From assembly GCA_037176705.1 (NCBI GenBank), contig CM073885.1, positions 221,352,290-221,416,289 of the forward strand: a stretch of 64,000 nt of DNA. The letters are read 5' to 3'. Below the pieces are notes generated by a model. That model was not told the DNA's origin. It saw nothing but the letters and a program-made list of their open reading frames with translations, and ran no database searches. The translations under genes were made by a program, and so were the position numbers. Shown here piece after piece: positions 58,466 to 64,000 of the stretch (the first letter of the stretch is position 1; the number at the start of each line of letters is the position of its first letter). Source of the stretch: Molossus alvarezi (taxonomy: Eukaryota; Chordata; Mammalia; Chiroptera; Molossidae).

Positions 58466-58693
58466 TTGCATGCCCTTGAGTGAGCAGGTACCAAAAGGGT
58501 AGTGGAAAAAAATCAGGGTTTTTTACAAAAACCGTTTTGCCCAGGTCTATTTCTAGAGGATGGTATCTTCTCTAGAGGAATAAACATTCTGGTCTGTGGA
58601 GGATGTGTTTTGTTTTATAGACTCTTGCCCTGTTACTCTAAATAGAAATTCTACTTTGGAAATCTTTAACTTTGATAAAGAGAAGGACAACTT

Positions 58694-58930
58694 GTCCAGG
58701 TGGTGTGGCTCAGTGATTGAGTGTCGACCCATGTACCAAGGGGTCGCTGGTTCGATTCCCAGTCAGGGCACGTGCCCAGGTTGTGGATCCAATCCGCAGT
58801 TGGGGCAGGTTGGAGGTGGCCAATAAATGTTCTCTCTCATCAATGTTTCTATCTCTTTCTCCCTCTCCCTTCCTCTCTCTCTAAAAATCAATAAAGAAAA
58901 AAAAAAAGACATTAAAAAAAAGAGAGAGAG
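58694..58930 (+). mobile_element. Ves-related SINE
   Basis: GGTGGTGTGGCTCAGTGATT (head), GGTTCGATTCCCAGTCAGGG (B box), CATCAATGTTTCTATCTC (body) and a TCAATAAAG-A-rich tail are followed by a GA run. AGAAGGACAACTT and AGAAAAACAACTT flank it. Confidence 0.9.
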
Positions 58931-58944
58931 AGAAAAACAACTTC

Positions 58945-60030
58945 CTGGAATGAATGGAGTTAGGTTTCCCACCTTGTTTACACATTCCAATGAACATACA
59001 GAAATTAATACAGAAATTTACTCAGGTGATTAAATGTTAATCAGTTATTAATAATAACTATTTAAATCTCATTCTTGAATTTACAGGTGCTGATAGGAAA
59101 CAGTTAAGGGCTAACCTACTTGCTGAGGTAAGAAACATAACAAAACAAACCTATTCTCGTATATTTGATATGCATAAATAAAATTGTATGTACTGTTTTT
59201 TATTTGGGGAAATCAAGATGCTATGATACCAGCAAGCCCCAGCCTGTTTACTTTGGGGAAGGAACTGTTCATAAAGCAATTTACATTCAACAGGTGCACT
59301 ATGGCTTTAACTAATGGATGTGAACAGGGCAGTGGAGATAATCTGTAGAATGTCATTCTATTATTGCCTCCTGGACCACCCAAGAGTTCTAAAAAAAATG
59401 CCATTTACAAATTATTTTTTAGATTTTTACATGTATAATGTCTGTTTGCTTGATTTTATGGAAATGATTTACATCCAGCGAGCAATCAAAACTATTATTT
59501 TTATTTTTTACCACCTGTATAATAGCTGGATGGAGAGTAAATGATAAGTTTGTTTATAGATTTGTGGTTTTTATCTTCCATGTCGAATTACTGCATTTTA
59601 TATCATTATTGATTTTTCATATATTGGGGTTTAGGAGAGTCATCAAGTGGTTAAATAAGGATGACAAACAACATTTGAGTCACATGGATGACATATATCC
59701 TGGAATTTATGATATGAGGTAATAAGCACAATGACAAAATTCCAGCATGCCAAGGATGGTGAAATAAAGGATGGATTGAGCCTGCATATCGTGATGATAT
59801 TGTTGTACTATGCTGGCCTGCGCTGCATTTTTCCTATGGTGATTTCATATTGTGGTAATTAAATGTCTGTTGCTTAAACTCTGCCGGTTGAGGTTGTTTC
59901 TTGCAGCCAAAAGCATTCCTAACTGATCTGATGTCTCAAACCAAACTCCTCCTTTCCTATCTTCCCTCCTGTTCCTCTTCTTATATTCATCAGATAATGG
60001 CATCCACCTAGTTGCCCAAGTCAGAATCCT
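58945..60030. other. Unassigned, possibly conserved non-coding DNA
   Basis: 59200-59560 is free of recognised repeats and low-complexity tracts. No splice-flanked coding frame is visible. Confidence 0.4.
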
Positions 60031-60034
60031 GGGG

Positions 60035-60160
60035 ATCTTTCTCACCTTTATCTTGTTCATTTTCCTCCTTGAACATAGGGACTGTTTCTTGCTCCTTTTA
60101 TCTCCAGTCCCCAATACAATACTTGGTAAACAGGATACTTAAAACATGCTTGTTGAACCA
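60035..60160 (+). repeat. L2 LINE 3' end
   Basis: CTTGAACATAGGGACTGTTT, CCAGTCCCCAATACAATACT and CATGCTTGTTGAACCAAATT are the L2 terminus. Confidence 0.7.
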
Positions 60161-60164
60161 AATT

Positions 60165-61250
60165 AAATTAGAGTGACCAGATATTTAATGTCATGGATTA
60201 GTACATGGATACCAAGTAAAGTAAAGAGAATCAATTTAGGAGATATTTTATTTAGACTACAGTGAATTTTGATAAGCTAGCCTTGCCTCTTATCAGAGAA
60301 CATCTCTCTGCTGACTAAAATTCTTTTGCCACTCTCATGATATGTTTCTTTCACATAGACATTGTTGGATGAGCATTGTCTTATTTTTCCTCTTGGACCC
60401 TTGTTTTTAATTTTTCTGTGTTAAAGCTCCCATTTCATGACATTTCTGCCCCTTAAATCAATACTGTTGATTAGGCTATAGTCAGAGTTGCTTTTTGCAG
60501 ACATTCTGCATCTCTATAATGGCCTTTGCTAAGGTCTGCTCTCTTCTTTTACATTGGTTGATTCTATTAACCTTATTCTCAGAATCTTAGGTAAGTTTTC
60601 TGTCTTTCTACATACAGGGTAAGGATATAATAACAAGTGAAGCGGTCCCACTCTTGTAGGAAAATGGAGATAATACTAGATTTGAAGTGGGAAAAAACTC
60701 TGGGGTTTGTGTAGCAGCAGCTCTTGTATGTATGGTTTTAATCAAGCCATAAAACCCAATTAACTGCTTTCTTACATTTACAAAGAGAAGCAGAGTTGTA
60801 CATATCTTGTACACCTCATAAAACTGTTGTGAGAATCAAGAGACCTGCAAGTGTAAAGCTTATGTCACATGTCTATTCTAGGGTGCAGTGACTTGTGCCT
60901 CAACCACAAAGACTGGTAAGATTATTATAGAAAGGGAGAAGGTGGATCTCCAATGGGACAAAGGTTGGGCAAACAATAAATAAAGGTCAAAAGAGCTGGC
61001 TTATAGAATCCAGTCATACTATGAGATCTTTCATGCTTGAGGAAACTTTCCAGTTTACTCTTTTGTATATCATGTAGGATAAGTTACTAGAAGAAGAGTT
61101 GGGAGGATAAACTGCTTTGAGCCATAAAAACGCTTGATAAAACTCAAAATCCTGTTTAGCTTTTCCCAGGGTGACCACATTTAGCTACTAACCTCAGAAT
61201 CCAAGGAGGACTCCAAAGCAACCCTCAGGTAAAGTAATTAGAATTGAAGT
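60165..61250. other. Unassigned non-coding DNA
   Basis: A faint sense MIR-like stretch may lie at 60800-60870. Nothing else was recognised. Confidence 0.4.
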
Positions 61251-61254
61251 GGGA

Positions 61255-61392
61255 CCCTGTTCAACCTTCTCATGTTACAATAAAGAAACCGAGATTTAAT
61301 GAAGGGAAGTCACTTGCTTTAGTTCACAGGGCTAATTATTGTATGATCAGGACCTAGCACCCAGATCTCTTGGCTGCTGTGCTGAGAGACCC
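61255..61392 (-). repeat. MIR fragment
   Basis: TTACAATAAAGAAACCGAGA, GGAAGTCACTTGCTTTAGTT and GACCTAGCACCCAGATCTCT resemble the reversed MIR. Confidence 0.6.
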
Positions 61393-61394
61393 AG

Positions 61395-63515
61395 AAATGT
61401 TACAATCAGTTGCAATATATTTCCAAGTAATTCATTACCAGTAAGAGTTTAGGCACCGCGATAGTTGAAAGATGTACTTTTTTGTTTTAAATAAGTAAAA
61501 GCAAATTCAAGGTTATTCTTACACTCATGCCCATATCCCTTACATTCCATCACTTCTTGAAAAGGAGAGAAAGTGGTGGGGGTTACAGTCAACCTTGGAA
61601 ACTCTCATGAGAGTGTTTTGCATAGATGAGTATCAACTGTGTCCCAACAGAATAAGTTTAAACATTGCAATGCCAGATTATATGATGCTCAGGAGAATCT
61701 CTGAACATCTGCCTTCTGTAACTTTTTTTTCCTTAAAAGGGAAAACAATTTACTTGATTTTCCCTGGACACAATGTTGGATGAAGGAGGACGATATGCTC
61801 CTGAACACCCACAACTCAAGAGGCATCAGCTACTTTTGAATCTCTCTCTTTTTGTCTGGAGTCTCAGATCTTATTGGATATTTTTTGCTACAAGTTTCTG
61901 CAGACTTGTTTAATAAATTCACGCATACCTTTATTTATTAACAAGTATTAAGAGAGCCTATATGTGTAAGACACCAAAAGATATAGATTACCCAATAAAG
62001 GGATAATTTGCTAATGTTTATGCTTCTAACTTTTAGTTTCCAAAAGTGAGTAGAAATGATTTTTTAAAAAATATAGTACTGGAGCAGTGGTAAGACTGGT
62101 GTGCTATTTTGTGATCAGCCTTCTTTGGCAAGCTGTGCTGTAAGTAAGACACATTAGAGCACTTAGCGGAGTTGAGTGCATTTACATGGTCATTCAACAA
62201 ATATTGATAATGATGGTGATGATGATGTTAGTGATCACAGTGACAAGGATGAAGTAACCATGGAACCTTGCAATTTGTGGTAAACAATAGCAATTACATA
62301 GCAACTTCTGTTGTTGTTGTCTTCCAGATAAGCGCCTGAAAACATTAACTGGAGAGATTGCTGCAGTCTCTTAGTAACAGGCAGCCTTCAGTCAGGCAAA
62401 CAGTGGAAATCAGTATTAGCTGGATGTCTGGAAGAAACCACTTAATGTATGAATTACAGAGTTTCATGGTAATTATAAATCTCTGAAGAGGAACTTCTTG
62501 GAGATAAATATCTTTGGAGAATTTCAGGGTGAGGTTAAGGTGGTAATGAGAACTGAACAGGGTCATTGTGGATGCTAGTGTTTGATTCAGTAGCCATTAA
62601 GCTGTATCTTTGCCGAATCATGATTGCATCGGATCCCAGTGGTCCCATGGCTTTTTGTTGTTGTTAGCTACGCTGAGGCCACAGGTAATTGGTAACAGGA
62701 CTGTGAGTCAAGTGCAATGGAAGAGTAGTTGCTCTAATAATGTTGCTGATGAACCTGGATCTGTTTCCATCTCACATTATTTGTCATAGTGATAGATGAA
62801 TGCTTGCTTCTTAGATTACTAGGGTAATAGAATCCTTGGCCAGCCCAATAGACGCAGATTTTATACACAAATCTATAAAGTCTTATATAATGTGACCTGA
62901 CATGGCATTTTTGCTAAGCCCATTTTCTTTATAGTCTAAATTATTTTGCACAGGGGACTACTTTAAGTTCTATGTTAAGCAAAACATGACAATTTGTTAT
63001 GAATCTGTCCTAAGTCTTAGGCAAGAACCCATTCTCCTCTGATTTAAACCTTTGGAGTGTTTATTTCAAATTAAGACTTGAATAAAGATGTAAAACATTA
63101 TCAATATTGATTTTGTTACTTGCTATATCTATCTTCTGTGGGGGCAGCCAGGGCTAGTGAATGTGAGGGGTGGAGATCGAAGAAGCAGGAAATGATCAGT
63201 TTTGTTGGGTATGGGGCTGAAGATATGGGCTGAAGTTGCTGTTGACGGGGACTCAACTCAGTGGGCTGAGAGACAATGTAAATGAGTTCAGGCTCCTCTC
63301 AGTAGGGAAAGGAAGAATGACTAGACACAAATTTAGAATACCATGCCCCCCACCCCCCAAAAAGGAATCATTTTACAGTTATGCCATGTGTTACCACATC
63401 TCAGGTGCCTGGATCTAATCCAATCAGCTCCAATAGCTGCCTAAAGAAGGTAGCTAGTCTTCATAACAGCCATTTAAGGTAGGGAGTTTTTATCCTCCTT
63501 CAGAGATAATCATAA
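61395..63515. other. Unassigned non-coding DNA
   Basis: There is a short GATGATGGTGATGATGATG run near 62208-62227. 62280-62560 is repeat-free and may be constrained. No coding region was recognised. Confidence 0.4.
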
Positions 63516-63519
63516 TAGA

Positions 63520-63690
63520 TAAAAGACTTTGCAAGTGCTTTGTATGAAGGATAACCTTATTTGATCCTCAAAACAAACCTGTGAGGCAGGTTGCATTACT
63601 GTCTTCATTTTACATATTAGGAAATTGAGGCTTAGAGATGTTATGTCAATTGCCTGAAGTTTTGCAAGTGCCCCAAACAGTCTTCCCTGA
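63520..63690 (-). repeat. MIR SINE
   Basis: GCAAGTGCTTTGTATGAAGG, CTGTGAGGCAGGTTGCATTA, TTTTACATATTAGGAAATTG and GGCTTAGAGATGTTATGTCA give a long reversed MIR. Confidence 0.88.
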
Positions 63691-63714
63691 GAGCCCATGT
63701 GTATCATGCTGATC

Positions 63715-63812
63715 CTTTGTTGATTCAGGTGAAGAAATGAGGCCCAGGGAGGTTCAGTGAATTGCTCAAGATCACTCAGAAGGTAGCAGAGTTGGGATCA
63801 AACTGAGGTCTA
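63715..63812 (-). repeat. MIR fragment
   Basis: GAAGAAATGAGGCCCAGGGA, CTCAAGATCACTCAGAAGGT and GGGATCAAACTGAGGTCT are a second reversed MIR core next to the first. Confidence 0.75.
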
Positions 63813-63814
63813 TC

Positions 63815-64000
63815 CATTCATCCAATATTCATGGTCACTTAGGTTGTTTCCTGTATCTTGGCTACTGTGAATGAATAATACTGCAATGAACATGAGAGAG
63901 CAGATATCTCTTCCGTACTCTGTTTTCCTTCGATATATATCCATGGGTCATATGGTAGTTCTAGTTTTAATTTTTTGAGGAACCACCATACTGTTTTTCA
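63815..64000 (-). repeat. L1 fragment running off the window
   Basis: ATCCATTCATCCAATATTCA, TATCTTGGCTACTGTGAATG and TTTTTTGAGGAACCACCATA are the reversed ORF2 C-terminal region of an L1. It is more diverged than the bat copies at 3579 and 17519. The end is cut by the window edge. Confidence 0.8.

Noticed and set aside
1..64000. CRISPR array, operon or prokaryotic defence system
   Set aside because: The sequence is mammalian throughout. No regularly spaced identical repeats with unique spacers and no dense gene runs occur.

Overview
The window looks like non-coding DNA of a placental mammal, most likely a bat. The main evidence is about 15 copies of a tRNA-headed SINE of the Ves type known from vespertilionid and related bats. 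A Ves copy has a tRNA-like head with A and B boxes, a pyrimidine-rich body (CATCGATGTTTCTCTCTC-like) and a tail reading GTCCTCGGGTGAGGATT-like. Older layers are shared by all mammals: MIR, L2, L1M, MLT1-type LTRs, MER5-like hAT and Tigger transposons. I found no host protein-coding exon, rRNA or functional tRNA gene, and no CRISPR or operon structure. The long open frames belong to L1 or Tigger fossils, or are chance frames in SINEs and microsatellites. The window may be intergenic or lie inside a large intron.

Layout. 1-3560: old L2, L1M and MIR remnants, with a 5'-truncated L1 (2116-2934) splitting a MIR. 3579-11307: one essentially full-length L1 on the minus strand, with a 3' UTR, a broken ORF2, a broken ORF1 and a 1.7 kb GC-rich 5' UTR. 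Four Ves SINEs have been inserted into it. 12060-13205: a Tigger-type element carrying a second DNA transposon inserted at a TA. 13210-17500: SINEs, old L1M and unassigned DNA. 17519-19566: a second minus-strand L1, 5' truncated. 19598-22026: a decayed Tigger transposon with recognisable transposase, invaded by an older SINE and by an 83-bp head-only Ves. 22108-24130: SINEs, a pentanucleotide microsatellite and an old L1M ending in a repetitive 5' UTR-like region. 24130-64000: old repeats (MIR, L2, MLT1, MER5), scattered Ves SINEs, several microsatellites (notably about 290 bp of TTC/TCC and a run of 21 G), and long unassigned stretches, some of which could be conserved regulatory DNA. The right edge cuts another L1.

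These are not cooperating genes but a layered record of insertions: MIR/L2/L1M first, then Tigger and MaLR LTRs, then bat L1s, then Ves SINEs mobilised by L1. Many Ves and L1 copies keep matching target-site duplications, and these fix the element boundaries to within a few bases. I could not compute alignments, so family names below the superfamily level are by recognition only.
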